DNA from: Lachnospiraceae bacterium
Lineage (GTDB): Bacteria > Bacillota > Clostridia > Lachnospirales > Lachnospiraceae
DNA: 9,149 bases
Assembly (NCBI GenBank): GCA_017651385.1
Contig: JAGCCY010000223.1
Coordinates: forward strand, 1 to 9,149
Direction of reading: 5' to 3'
The notes beneath the pieces were generated by a model. The model saw only the letters and a list, made by a program, of their open reading frames with translations. It ran no database searches and was not told the DNA's origin. Positions 1-8,059 of the stretch are shown here, one piece after another (the first letter of the stretch is position 1; each line of letters opens with the position of its first letter). The position numbers were made by a program, and so were the translations under genes.

Positions 1-1368
1 CTGAGCGGTCGTGCCTCTTGTGCGCGCATCTCTTACCATTCTTCTGAAAAGTCTTCCGTCGGTGGTGGGGATGCGGTTGTGCTCATCGATGTTGATACTC
101 GTAAGAGCACTTATATATATCTTGTATTTGCTGTCCGAAGGAAGCTGCTCGGTCAGTTTGTCGTTAAGACCGTGTATACCTTCGATAACAAGGATATCGT
201 CGGATTCAAGCTGTAAGTAATTGCCGTTGTACTCTCTTAAACCTGTCTTAAAGTTGAAATGAGGAAGCTCCACGAGCTCGCCGTTCAATAATGCGCTCAT
301 ATCGTCATTGAACTTCGGGATATCGATGGCTTCGAGACATTCGAAATCGTAGTTTCCGTCTTTGTCCCTGGGAGTATCAACTCGGTTTACATAATAATCG
401 TCGCATGCTATCGGATGCGGCTTAAGGCCGTATGTACGAAGCTGGATGGACAGTCTGTGTGAGAACGAAGTCTTGCCCGACGACGAAGGACCCGCGATAA
501 GTACGAACTTGACCGTACCTCTGTCCACGATATCTCTTGCGATCTCGCTTATCCTTCTTTCCTGTAATGCTTCCTGCACAAGGATAAGATCGTTGATCCT
601 GCCTTCGGAGATGGCGTCGTTAAGCTCTCCTACGGTACTTACGTTAAGCTTCTCGCCGAGATCGGTCGATGCCTTAAGAGTCTTAAACAGAGTCTTTCTG
701 TCATCAAAAGGAGCGATCTCCTTGGGAGCGTTCTTATTGGGAAGAATGAGCATGAAACCGTCATCGTAAGGCATGATGTCAAACCACTTTACATAGCCCG
801 TGGACGGAAGCATGTATCCGTAGTAATAGTCTATATAATCACCAAGCTTGTATACATTGACAGTCGAAGAACGGCGATACTTAAAAAGACTTACCTTATC
901 GTTAAATCCTCTTTCCGCAAAGAGCTTGATCGCTTCGTCCGTCTGGGTGCTTTCCTTGATGAAAGGAAGGTTTTCTTTTACAAGTTCCTGCATTCTTTCT
1001 TTTACCTTGACGATAACGTCTGCGGTAAGCTTTGCAGTGCCCTTATATGTACAGTAGTAACCGTCGGCGATCACGAACTCGACCTTGATCCTTTCGATGT
1101 TCTCGCGACCGAGCACATCATCGAAAGCCTTGAGCATCATCATGATGGCGCTTCGGCAATAAGTCTTGTGACCTGTGTTTGAACTGTAAGTAATGGGCTT
1201 AAGTTCACAATCCTTCGATACGCGCTTGAAAAGCTCGCGGATCTTTCCGTTCTCTACAACAAGAGCGATCGTGTCGTCGTAATCTTTCTGGAACTCGCTC
1301 ACAACCTTCTCAAACGTTGTGCCTGCCGGATACTCTCTTGATTCTTCCAAAAATTTGATAGTTGCCAT
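1..1368 (-). CDS. Uridine kinase-family nucleoside kinase with ThrRS-like N-terminal region (3' end cut by window edge)
   Basis: The reading frame is open for 456 codons from ATG at 1368 to base 1, with no stop, so the C-terminus lies outside; relatives are about 550 residues, so roughly 90-100 are missing. Residues 1-55 resemble a TGS domain, and residues 60-130 resemble the second additional domain of threonyl-tRNA synthetase (GHKTYCRSA at 66-74, DGYYC at 101-105). The kinase part begins near 285: Walker A GPSSSGKTS at 293-301, a CDDYYVNR segment at 322-329, and an LVIEGIHGLN segment at 393-402 typical of the phosphoribulokinase/uridine kinase family. The expected reaction is ATP-dependent phosphorylation of a nucleoside in the cytosol; the true substrate cannot be read from sequence. 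It starts 22 bases after trmK and has a strong GGAGGG, so it is probably the next gene of the same operon. Family call is firm; substrate is uncertain. Confidence 0.88.
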   Translation of the reverse strand, partial: MATIKFLEESREYPAGTTFEKVVSEFQKDYDDTIALVVENGKIRELFKRVSKDCELKPITYSSNTGHKTYCRSAIMMMLKAFDDVLGRENIERIKVEFVIADGYYCTYKGTAKLTADVIVKVKERMQELVKENLPFIKESTQTDEAIKLFAERGFNDKVSLFKYRRSSTVNVYKLGDYIDYYYGYMLPSTGYVKWFDIMPYDDGFMLILPNKNAPKEIAPFDDRKTLFKTLKASTDLGEKLNVSTVGELNDAISEGRINDLILVQEALQERRISEIARDIVDRGTVKFVLIAGPSSSGKTSFSHRLSIQLRTYGLKPHPIACDDYYVNRVDTPRDKDGNYDFECLEAIDIPKFNDDMSALLNGELVELPHFNFKTGLREYNGNYLQLESDDILVIEGIHGLNDKLTEQLPSDSKYKIYISALTSINIDEHNRIPTTDGRLFRRMVRDARTRGTTAQ

Positions 1369-1371
1369 ATT

Positions 1372-1377
1372 CCCTCC
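1372..1377 (-). promoter_or_regulatory. Ribosome binding site of the nucleoside kinase
   Basis: Minus-strand GGAGGG lies three bases before the ATG at 1368. It fixes this start for a gene whose far end is outside the window. The spacing is shorter than usual but the complementarity to 16S rRNA is strong. Confidence 0.7.
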
Positions 1378-1390
1378 GAAATTTCCCCTC

Positions 1391-2086
1391 TTAAGTCATA
1401 AGACGTTCAACAGTCCTAAGCTCGTCGAGTTTTTTATTTAGCGGTGACCTTTTAGCCTCTTCAATGTTCAAAAGATATCCTTCATTGACCTTAATACTGT
1501 TACGGATATATTCAAGGTAAAGCTCATCCTTTGAATTGATGAGATATTCCGAGTAGATGTCATAAAGCTCCGTATATTCCGGCTCTTTATAATTGACTCT
1601 TCCCGGAAGGACATCGATCACCGTGTAGTACTTTCCCATGTCTTTAAGAAACCGTTCCGACTCTATGTGAAAAGAAAGTTCTCTCACGGCTTTACGGATT
1701 AAAAACAATTCGGACTGCGGCTGCAATACCATCTGCTTTACGCCTTCAAGCTTATCCCTTTCCGATATAAGGATATCGGACATAAGCCTTCCGCCCATAC
1801 CTGCGATGACGATCGCATCGACGCCGTCGTCTGCGGTTATGTTATGTAAACCATCAGACAATCTTGTCTCTATCCTGCCTTCAAGTCCCGCCATTTTTAT
1901 ATTATAATCCGCGCCTGTTAACGGTCCCTTATTAATGTCACAACATATTGCGCTCTCCGCGATCCCCCCGCTCACGAGCGCTATGGGCACATAGCCGTGA
2001 TCGCAGCCTATATCGGCAACCTTACGGCATTTTTTAACGGTTTCTTTTACTGCTTTAAGTCTTAAAGAAAGATTTTTATCTTCCAT
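1391..2086 (-). CDS. trmK: tRNA (adenine(22)-N1)-methyltransferase TrmK
   Basis: The 231-residue product matches the TrmK/YqfN family (COG2384) in length and motifs. It is a class I Rossmann-fold enzyme that transfers a methyl group from S-adenosylmethionine to N1 of adenine 22 in tRNA. The SAM-binding motif I is ADIGCDHGY at residues 24-32; the family signature IAGMGG is at 94-99, followed by LQPQ at 121-124. The N-terminal LSLRLKAV lines up with the start of the Bacillus protein, which supports the ATG at 2086. A Lys/Glu-rich helical C-terminal part follows, as in relatives. The gene begins only five bases after the rpoD stop, and I see no good Shine-Dalgarno sequence before its ATG, so it probably depends on ribosomes finishing rpoD. 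In many Firmicutes a Nif3/YqfO-type gene follows trmK; here a nucleoside kinase does. Confidence 0.93.
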   Translation of the reverse strand: MEDKNLSLRLKAVKETVKKCRKVADIGCDHGYVPIALVSGGIAESAICCDINKGPLTGADYNIKMAGLEGRIETRLSDGLHNITADDGVDAIVIAGMGGRLMSDILISERDKLEGVKQMVLQPQSELFLIRKAVRELSFHIESERFLKDMGKYYTVIDVLPGRVNYKEPEYTELYDIYSEYLINSKDELYLEYIRNSIKVNEGYLLNIEEAKRSPLNKKLDELRTVERLMT

Positions 2087-2091
2087 ACGTA

Positions 2092-3204
2092 TTAATCAAG
2101 ATAATCTTTAAGTTTTCTCGAACGCGAAGGATGACGGAGCTTTCTCAACGCCTTTGCTTCGATCTGACGGATACGCTCACGGGTTACGTTGAACTCTTTA
2201 CCTACTTCTTCAAGAGTTCTTGCGCGGCCGTCGTCAAGTCCGAATCTTAATCTTAAAACCTTCTGCTCACGTTCCGTAAGAGTCTCAAGGACTTCGTTGA
2301 GCTGTTCTTTTAACAATGTAAATGCGGCTGCATCTGCCGGAACGGGTACGTTATCGTCCTGGATAAAGTCGCCTAAGTGGCTGTCTTCCTCTTCACCGAT
2401 GGGAGTTTCAAGAGAAACGGGCTCCTGGGAGATCTTAAGTATCTCTCTTACTCTCTCGACAGGCATGTTCATCTCTGCAGCGATCTCTTCGGGGGTAGGT
2501 TCACGCCCGAGTTCCTGGAGTAACTGCCTCGAAACCCTGATAAGCTTGTTGATGGTCTCGACCATATGCACGGGGATACGGATGGTACGGGCCTGATCGG
2601 CTATCGCACGGGTGATCGCCTGACGGATCCACCATGTAGCATATGTTGAGAACTTATAACCCTTGGTATAATCAAACTTTTCAACAGCCTTTATAAGACC
2701 TAAGTTACCTTCCTGAATGAGGTCAAGGAAAAGCATCCCACGACCCACATATCTTTTAGCGATACTTACAACAAGACGTAAGTTGGCTTCGGCAAGCTTC
2801 TTCTTTGCGGCCTCATCACCCTTTTCCATCTTCTTTGCAAGTTCGATCTCTTCCTCGGCACTTAAGAGCGGAACCTTTCCGATCTCCTTTAAGTACATGC
2901 GGACAGGATCTTCTATCGAAACACCTTCGGGAACCGAAAGATCGATATTTTCCATATCGACTTCATCTTCGTCGTCAAGGATGATATCGTCGTCTATCTC
3001 GATCTCTTCCTCGTGAAGTCTCATGATATCGATGTTGGAGTTCTCCAAAGTCTCCGTTATCTTGTCCATCTGCTCGTCGTCAAGCTGGAGATCTGCAAAG
3101 TAATCATTTATCTCCGAATACTCGACCGCGTTCTTTTTCTTTTTGGCGAGAGCCATAAAATCCTTAAGCTTCTCGTCAATCTTGACCTGTAAATTCTCGT
3201 CCAT
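2092..3204 (-). CDS. rpoD: RNA polymerase primary sigma factor (sigma-70/SigA)
   Basis: This 370-residue protein has almost the length of Bacillus SigA (371) and all domains of a group 1 sigma factor. Residues 1-90 form a region 1.1-like part that ends in a very acidic stretch (about 65-85). Region 1.2 begins near 98 ([18 protein letters not shown]). Region 2 spans about 137-207, with core-binding segment [19 protein letters not shown] (161-179) and the -10 recognition helix [20 protein letters not shown] (188-207). Region 3 covers about 208-285. Region 4 covers 296-370, with the -35-binding helix-turn-helix at about 329-356 ([18 protein letters not shown]). It directs RNA polymerase to housekeeping promoters. 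It starts one base after the dnaG stop, with its ribosome binding site inside the last dnaG codons, so the two are translationally coupled. Known dnaG-rpoD pairs often have extra promoters inside dnaG; I did not identify one here. Confidence 0.98.
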   Translation of the reverse strand: MDENLQVKIDEKLKDFMALAKKKKNAVEYSEINDYFADLQLDDEQMDKITETLENSNIDIMRLHEEEIEIDDDIILDDEDEVDMENIDLSVPEGVSIEDPVRMYLKEIGKVPLLSAEEEIELAKKMEKGDEAAKKKLAEANLRLVVSIAKRYVGRGMLFLDLIQEGNLGLIKAVEKFDYTKGYKFSTYATWWIRQAITRAIADQARTIRIPVHMVETINKLIRVSRQLLQELGREPTPEEIAAEMNMPVERVREILKISQEPVSLETPIGEEEDSHLGDFIQDDNVPVPADAAAFTLLKEQLNEVLETLTEREQKVLRLRFGLDDGRARTLEEVGKEFNVTRERIRQIEAKALRKLRHPSRSRKLKDYLD

Positions 3205-3205
3205 T

Positions 3206-4990
3206 TTAGTAACCTTCCTCTAATTTAAAAGTAGTCTTTGCAAGCTCTTCCAAGTCTTTCTTGCCGGCGATAACTTTCATTATCTCCTCAATCGACTGAT
3301 CGGGTTTTTTTGCCAGTTCATCAAGGCTGTGGCGTCTTATCTTGTACACGATGTCGTGAAGCGCCTGTTCTTTTTCCGATTTATTGTCGATCCATTCAAA
3401 CTTTGTGTTGAAGATCGCGGCACAAACCGCCTGCTTGTCTTCTTCTTCGAAGCGGCTTACATAGGCTCCGGGGTTGACGTTTCCGGACTCGATGTCCGAA
3501 AATACCCATCCGGCCACCTCTTTGTATACGGGGTCGGTAAAGTCATCAACCGATATATATTCTTTTACGATCTTATATATTCCGGGCTCTTCACAAAGCC
3601 ATGTAAGTAAGAGTCTGAAACTCGTGAAAATCGCATCTTCTTTTTGGTCCCGTGACGTAATGCCCGACTTCGGTCTCTCAATAGGTTTGTATTCACCGCC
3701 GTTCTGTGCGGCCATAGCAACAACCTGCTTTTTCATGGTGTCATAGGACAGCTCGTATCTTTCGGCCATCGCCCTGATGTAATTTTCACGCTCTATCTCA
3801 TCCTCAAAGCCCACAAGCTTTGCGGCTACTTCTCTGATAAATCTGGTCCGTCCGTCGGGATCTTTTAAGTCGTAATCCCGCTCAAGCATACGAACCTCGA
3901 AAAAGAAACTGTTCTCGGCATTGTCGATCCGCTTCTGATACTCATCCGCCCCGAGATTTTTGATAAACTCATCGGGATCCTTGTACGGCTGCATGTTTAT
4001 TACCTTACATACCATGCCCGCATCGCGGAGGATCTTTATGTTTCGAAGCGCTGCGGTTATGCCCGCGCCGTCCGAATCATATGCTAAGTATATATTTTCC
4101 GAATACCGCTTAAGTATCTGCGCCTGGCCCGATGTAAAGGCCGTACCGAGTGATGCGACGGCTTCGGTAAATCCCGCCTGGTGCATCGCTATGACATCCA
4201 TATAACCTTCGCAGATTATAAAACGGTTCTTACGTGATGTTCTTGCAAAATTAAGTCCGTAAAGGTTTCTGCCCTTATCAAATACCATTGTCTCCGGGGA
4301 GTTTAGGTATTTGGGCTTGGCGTCGCTCATTACGCGGCCGCCGAAAGCAATTACTCTGTGATTAATATCCTGGATCGGGTACATGACACGGTTCCAGAAT
4401 TTATCCTGCATACCGTACTTTTCGTCGAAGGTCGCAAGACCCGCTTCCCTTATGATCTCGTCCGTAAAGCCCTTGCTCTTAAGGTAAAGGCTTAAGTCGT
4501 TAGGGGTCATGAGCGAAAAGCCGAGACCGAACTTGTTCATGGTCTCTTCGGTAAGCGCTCTGCTCTTTAAGTAATTAAGCCCCGCTTCGCCGTTCTTTCC
4601 CCGAAGCTGATAGTAAAAGTACTTTGCCGCTTCAAGGTTGGCTTCGAGTATCTTTGTGCGCTTTGCTTCTTTTTCTTTCTGCTCTTTACTGTATTCAACT
4701 TCCGGAAGCTTTATGCCCGCGCGGTCCGCAAGCAGCTTGACCGCTTCCTGAAAGGTGTAATTTTCGTATTTCATTACGAAGGAGATCACATTTCCCCCGG
4801 CTCCGCAGCCGAAGCAGTAAAAGATCTGTTTGGAAGGGGAAACGGAAAAAGAAGGAGACTTCTCGCTGTGGAACGGGCACAGTCCGAAATAGGACGAGCC
4901 TTTGCGCTGCAGTTTCACACGGCTGCCCACAACATCAACGATGTCGTTCCTTAAACGTACCTCCTCAACTATTTCCTCGGGATATTTCAT
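3206..4990 (-). CDS. dnaG: DNA primase DnaG
   Basis: The 594-residue product is a full-length bacterial primase, which makes the RNA primers for replication and is recruited by the replicative helicase. The N-terminal CHC2 zinc-binding domain has C38, H41, C59 and C62 (CPFH and CFGC). The primase core follows at about 115-250, with [19 protein letters not shown] near 216-234. The Toprim catalytic domain begins near 256: E261 of EGYMDV and the D305-x-D307 pair of AYDSDGAG are the expected metal-binding acids. Residues from about 445 to the end are the helical helicase-interaction region, more variable as usual. The start has AGGAG nine bases upstream, overlapping the TAG stop of dgt, and the gap to dgt is 12 bases. 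All key residues I can check are present. Confidence 0.97.
   Translation of the reverse strand: MKYPEEIVEEVRLRNDIVDVVGSRVKLQRKGSSYFGLCPFHSEKSPSFSVSPSKQIFYCFGCGAGGNVISFVMKYENYTFQEAVKLLADRAGIKLPEVEYSKEQKEKEAKRTKILEANLEAAKYFYYQLRGKNGEAGLNYLKSRALTEETMNKFGLGFSLMTPNDLSLYLKSKGFTDEIIREAGLATFDEKYGMQDKFWNRVMYPIQDINHRVIAFGGRVMSDAKPKYLNSPETMVFDKGRNLYGLNFARTSRKNRFIICEGYMDVIAMHQAGFTEAVASLGTAFTSGQAQILKRYSENIYLAYDSDGAGITAALRNIKILRDAGMVCKVINMQPYKDPDEFIKNLGADEYQKRIDNAENSFFFEVRMLERDYDLKDPDGRTRFIREVAAKLVGFEDEIERENYIRAMAERYELSYDTMKKQVVAMAAQNGGEYKPIERPKSGITSRDQKEDAIFTSFRLLLTWLCEEPGIYKIVKEYISVDDFTDPVYKEVAGWVFSDIESGNVNPGAYVSRFEEEDKQAVCAAIFNTKFEWIDNKSEKEQALHDIVYKIRRHSLDELAKKPDQSIEEIMKVIAGKKDLEELAKTTFKLEEGY
3213..3221 (-). 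promoter_or_regulatory. Ribosome binding site of rpoD inside the end of dnaG
   Basis: Minus-strand AGAGGAAGG lies eight bases before the rpoD ATG and overlaps the codons for the last Glu-Glu-Gly of DnaG. The dnaG TAA stop and the rpoD ATG are separated by a single A. Ribosomes ending dnaG would cover this site, which suggests coupled translation of primase and sigma factor. Confidence 0.75.
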
Positions 4991-5002
4991 CCTTAAATAC
5001 TC

Positions 5003-6007
5003 CTATCCAACCCAAACCTTGGGAATATATATATCCTCGTACAATGAGATCGCATATCTGTCGGTCATCGAACCCACATAATCGCATACAAGCTGTTCCT
5101 TCGGATCTCCAAGATCGACTCTTGCCTTGAGTTCTTCGGGCAGAAGATCGAAATTCTTAAGGAAGTGATTGTATAAGGTCTCCATAAGGGTCTCGGCCTT
5201 TTTTTCTTCGCCCTTTGCGACATTGTTCTGATATACGTTCTCAAACATAAACTGTCTTATGTCTTTCATCGCTTTAGCGACTTTTTTGCTCATCATGATA
5301 TCGTCTCTTCCGATACTGGTGATCACTATGTCGTGGATGAAATGATCGAGTCTTGCGCCGCAGGTATAGCCGATAACGGCCCCGATCTCCTTGGGAACGT
5401 CTTCCTCTCTTAGGATACCCGCTCTTACGGCGTCATCCATATCATGATGTATATACGCTATCTTGTCGGAAAGTCTTACAACACGGCCCTCAAGTGTTTC
5501 GGGCATGCCGTCCGTCTGATGATTTAATATACCGTCTCTTACTTCGTATGTAAGATTTAAGCCCTGTCCGTCCTTTTCAAGAACATCCACTGTCCTGACG
5601 CCCTGTTTTGCATGGTCGAAGCCATAAGGACATATCCTGTTCAAAGCTCTCTCACCCGCATGACCGAAAGGAGTGTGGCCTATGTCATGACCGAGCGCGA
5701 TAGCCTCAACAAGTTCTTCGTTTAACTGGAGTGCCCTTGCAATTGTCCTTGCTGTCTGAGAAACCTCAAGAGTATGTGTAAGACGGGTTCTGTAATGATC
5801 GCCTTCCGGTGAAAGAAAAACCTGGGTTTTATCCTTAAGCCTTCTGAACGCCTTACTGTGAATGATACGGTCTCGGTCTCGCTGAAATACCGGCCTTATA
5901 TCACACGGTTCTTCCTCACGAAGCCTTCCCTTTGATTCGGCGCTCAATTTGGCATAGGGACTTAAAAAGTCTTTTTCCCATGCTTCAAGACTTTCTCTGA
6001 TCAACAT
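5003..6007 (-). CDS. dgt: Deoxyguanosinetriphosphate triphosphohydrolase-like HD protein
   Basis: The 334-residue protein belongs to the HD-domain dNTPase family (Dgt-like, COG0232), the short type common in Clostridia rather than the ~500-residue enterobacterial form. Family members split dNTPs into deoxynucleosides and triphosphate, lowering or balancing the dNTP pool. The N-terminal motif has RDRIIHSKAFRRLKDKTQV at 45-63 and THTLEVSQ at 77-84. Metal ligands expected for the HD fold are H78, H107-D108 (GHDIGHTPFGHAGE) and D181 (RLSDKIAYIHHDMDD). The C-terminal half is helical. The ATG at 6007 has GGAGG eight bases upstream. The preceding 81-base gap (6008-6088) contains a short inverted repeat (GAATC/GATTC at 6063-6080) with no T-run after it, and a TTTAAT -10-like hexamer at 6037-6042 without a convincing -35; a promoter for the dgt-dnaG-rpoD-trmK run may lie there but I cannot fix it. 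Substrate preference among dNTPs is not visible. Confidence 0.92.
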   Translation of the reverse strand: MLIRESLEAWEKDFLSPYAKLSAESKGRLREEEPCDIRPVFQRDRDRIIHSKAFRRLKDKTQVFLSPEGDHYRTRLTHTLEVSQTARTIARALQLNEELVEAIALGHDIGHTPFGHAGERALNRICPYGFDHAKQGVRTVDVLEKDGQGLNLTYEVRDGILNHQTDGMPETLEGRVVRLSDKIAYIHHDMDDAVRAGILREEDVPKEIGAVIGYTCGARLDHFIHDIVITSIGRDDIMMSKKVAKAMKDIRQFMFENVYQNNVAKGEEKKAETLMETLYNHFLKNFDLLPEELKARVDLGDPKEQLVCDYVGSMTDRYAISLYEDIYIPKVWVG

Positions 6008-6015
6008 ACGATATA

Positions 6016-6020
6016 CCTCC
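6016..6020 (-). promoter_or_regulatory. Ribosome binding site of dgt
   Basis: Minus-strand GGAGG lies eight bases before the ATG at 6007. It supports this start for the first gene of the tightly packed housekeeping run. Confidence 0.7.
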
Positions 6021-6088
6021 GCACAAAACCATCCTAATTAAAGTATTCTGCGAACTACCCCGGAATCCTTTTAAAGATTCTAAAAAAT

Positions 6089-7960
6089 TTATGAATTAAA
6101 AGATCGATACAGGTTTAATGCATCGACAAGAGTACCCTCTTTCTGCCAAAGCGTGATCATGAGCGCGTAACCTTCCGTATCGCTTTGAAGCACGCCGATA
6201 AGATTGTCGCTTCTTAAGTTCTGGACCACATATTCTTCGTTCTCGGTCGGAACAGTCTTTCCTTCGCCTTCAACGGCTTCGACCGTTCCGGAAAATACGG
6301 TATCGGGCCATATCGAATCCGTAACGGTCACGGACATCGGTCCGTCCGCAAGCCCCTTTACCCAGCTGCCTTTGATGGTCCTTGTATATTTATTGCCTTC
6401 TTCGTCAAAAAGGAGCTCAGTTCTCCGGCCTTCGCCGTCAGGAAGATCGTCCTTCCAGATACCTTCATACATGGTAAAAGAATCGTTTCCGGTCTTCGAG
6501 AATGCAATTCCGTATCCGCTTCTTAAACCGTCTTCGAAATTTCCCACATAGAAATAATAGGGAAGCAAAAGCTCTCCCGACTCAGTTTGATAAAATTCGC
6601 CGAATGTGTAGAGTCCCGAGCCCACTCCCGAACCTTCGTTAAAATTCTCGGAAGGTATATACATATACGAATTTGAATTCTGCGTCTTTACAAGACTTGA
6701 CGCTTTTTCGGAACCGTCAAGCGAAAGGATCGCCGAAAAATCATAGGAAAGCGGGTCGCGTTCTTTACTCTCCGCAGCCAAAGCGTAATAATCCTTAAGC
6801 GCATTGTAAGCGTCCGTAAGGATAGATACTTTAAGCTCATATACTTCCTTTTCGGTCTCGATCTCTTTTGTTATGTTAACCGAATCGATATCCGCCTTAT
6901 CGGAAAATCTCTCGATGACTTCCATGGCCTCATCGAATTCACCGGAATTTCTGTCCTCTTCAACGGTCTCTTCGACGCACTCCGTAAGTATCCTCTTTAT
7001 GTCCTCGGCTCCGTCCGTAAGTTCATAACCGTCCTCAAGGACATTTAATCTGTCTGCGGTATCATCCGCAAATATAGCATTCTCGTGAAGCACATACTCC
7101 GTGATGAGATTTCTGTTCTCTTCCTTTGTGGCATCATCGAAAGTCCTGAAGATATCAAGCGCACCGATAAAGCTGTCCTTTAGATCGGCAGCCGAACTTG
7201 CTTCCTTGGCATTTAAGATACCGAGGTACGCATTGACCGAAGTTTCCTTTATCTTTACGGCTTTTTCGTACTTAACTATAGCTTCCTGATAATTTCCTTC
7301 CGAATAAAGCTTATCGGCTTTAAGCATGTTTCTTTCATATCTTCTGGCCGGAGTGTTGAGCATTATAAGTAAAATAACGCCCGCTATTATTAAAACTCCT
7401 CCGACAAGATCCATGAGGATCTTTGATCTGAACTCTCTTTTTTTCTTAACGGCCGGGACAGGATCCATGTCTTCGATCCTGATCTCTTTATTGTCCGAGT
7501 CGTCAGACTTTTGAGACGGTGTTTTACCCTTTTTCGAAGGCTTCTCTTCTTTGCTCTGCGAGTGCCTGTTCTTTGATCCGGTACCCTCCGATGCTTCCTC
7601 GTAGGCCTGCATCTTGGCTTCTTTTTCCAGGATCTTTTTCTCGAAATCGTCAGCCTCGGCTGTTTCGGCGGGTTCTTCCGGCGCCTTTGAATTGTCTGTA
7701 TTGTCTGCCTTTTCGATTTCTTTTGGGGCGTTTTTACCCGGCTTTTTCTTTTTACCCGAAGAAGTTTTTTTATCATCCGGGCTTACATTCTTATCTATGG
7801 TTTTTGCATCATCGTTCTCGGTCTTCTCGATTTTTTCGTTTTTCTCGGCTTCACGGATCTTATCAAGCTCGGCCTTCTCGGCGAGCTCTTTTTTCTTGAT
7901 AGCATCTTCTTCGTGGATCCTCGACATGACCTGCTTGATGTCTTTTTTCTTCTTTGCCAT
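6089..7960 (-). CDS. Membrane-anchored TPR and MORN-repeat protein of unknown function
   Basis: From ATG at 7960 the product has 623 residues. Residues 1-175 are low-complexity and highly charged (Lys/Glu-rich, then Ser/Lys-rich) and end in KKKREFRSK. One hydrophobic helix spans about 181-201. Because the basic residues precede it, the positive-inside rule places the tail in the cytosol and the remaining ~420 residues outside. Residues 207-250 (YSEGNYQEAIVKYEKAVKI) look like a TPR unit, followed by more helices. Three MORN-type repeats come near the C-terminus: YVGNFEDGLRSGYG at 471-484, YEGIWKDDLPDGEG at 498-511 and IKGSWVKGLADGP at 529-541. TPRs usually bind proteins; MORN repeats in other proteins contact lipids or proteins. 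I do not recognise a named family. The frame could be extended 18 codons to a TTG at 8014, but that start has no ribosome binding site. Context (81 bases before dgt) does not reveal its role. Confidence 0.87.
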   Translation of the reverse strand: MAKKKKDIKQVMSRIHEEDAIKKKELAEKAELDKIREAEKNEKIEKTENDDAKTIDKNVSPDDKKTSSGKKKKPGKNAPKEIEKADNTDNSKAPEEPAETAEADDFEKKILEKEAKMQAYEEASEGTGSKNRHSQSKEEKPSKKGKTPSQKSDDSDNKEIRIEDMDPVPAVKKKREFRSKILMDLVGGVLIIAGVILLIMLNTPARRYERNMLKADKLYSEGNYQEAIVKYEKAVKIKETSVNAYLGILNAKEASSAADLKDSFIGALDIFRTFDDATKEENRNLITEYVLHENAIFADDTADRLNVLEDGYELTDGAEDIKRILTECVEETVEEDRNSGEFDEAMEVIERFSDKADIDSVNITKEIETEKEVYELKVSILTDAYNALKDYYALAAESKERDPLSYDFSAILSLDGSEKASSLVKTQNSNSYMYIPSENFNEGSGVGSGLYTFGEFYQTESGELLLPYYFYVGNFEDGLRSGYGIAFSKTGNDSFTMYEGIWKDDLPDGEGRRTELLFDEEGNKYTRTIKGSWVKGLADGPMSVTVTDSIWPDTVFSGTVEAVEGEGKTVPTENEEYVVQNLRSDNLIGVLQSDTEGYALMITLWQKEGTLVDALNLYRSFNS

Positions 7961-7964
7961 AAAT

Positions 7965-7974
7965 CCCTTTTCCT
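7965..7974 (-). promoter_or_regulatory. Ribosome binding site that favours the ATG at 7960
   Basis: Minus-strand AGGAAAAGGG ends four bases before the ATG (its AGGA is ten bases away). No comparable site precedes the in-frame TTG at 8014, and the protein from 7960 begins with a Lys-rich stretch typical of a cytosolic tail. The shorter start is therefore chosen. Confidence 0.55.
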
Positions 7975-8000
7975 GTGCAAGATAAAATTTCAACTCATAT

Positions 8001-8009
8001 ATATTACCA
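8001..8009 (-). promoter_or_regulatory. Possible extended -10 element before the MORN-repeat gene
   Basis: Minus-strand TGGTAATAT fits a TGn extended -10, with hexamer TAATAT matching four of six consensus bases. No good -35 lies 16-18 bases upstream. It sits about 40 bases before the ATG at 7960, in the 99-base gap after the lipoprotein gene. AT-rich sequence alone could explain it. Confidence 0.22.
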
Positions 8010-8059
8010 CACAAACGCCGTTTCTTCTATGAAATTTTCATTAACTCTTTACCGCCCGG

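Noticed and set aside
446..1057. Plus-strand frames of 69 and 107 codons near the left end
   Set aside because: They lie antisense to the nucleoside kinase, whose frame is open throughout and carries the Walker A motif.
2189..3016. Plus-strand frames of 99 and 135 codons opposite rpoD
   Set aside because: They are Ser-rich mirror frames of an unmistakable sigma factor gene and have no independent support.
6063..6080. Inverted repeat GAATC/GATTC after the MORN-repeat gene as a possible terminator
   Set aside because: The stem is only five base pairs and is not followed by a T-run on the minus strand; the T-rich stretch lies before it.
7519..7985. Plus-strand frames of 123-126 codons opposite the charged tail of the MORN-repeat protein
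   Set aside because: They are Ser/Phe-rich reflections of Lys/Glu codons on the other strand, a common artefact of low-complexity regions.
7961..8014. 18-codon extension of the MORN-repeat protein to a TTG start
   Set aside because: There is no ribosome binding site before the TTG, and the extension spans the AT-rich promoter-like sequence and the site that serves the ATG at 7960.
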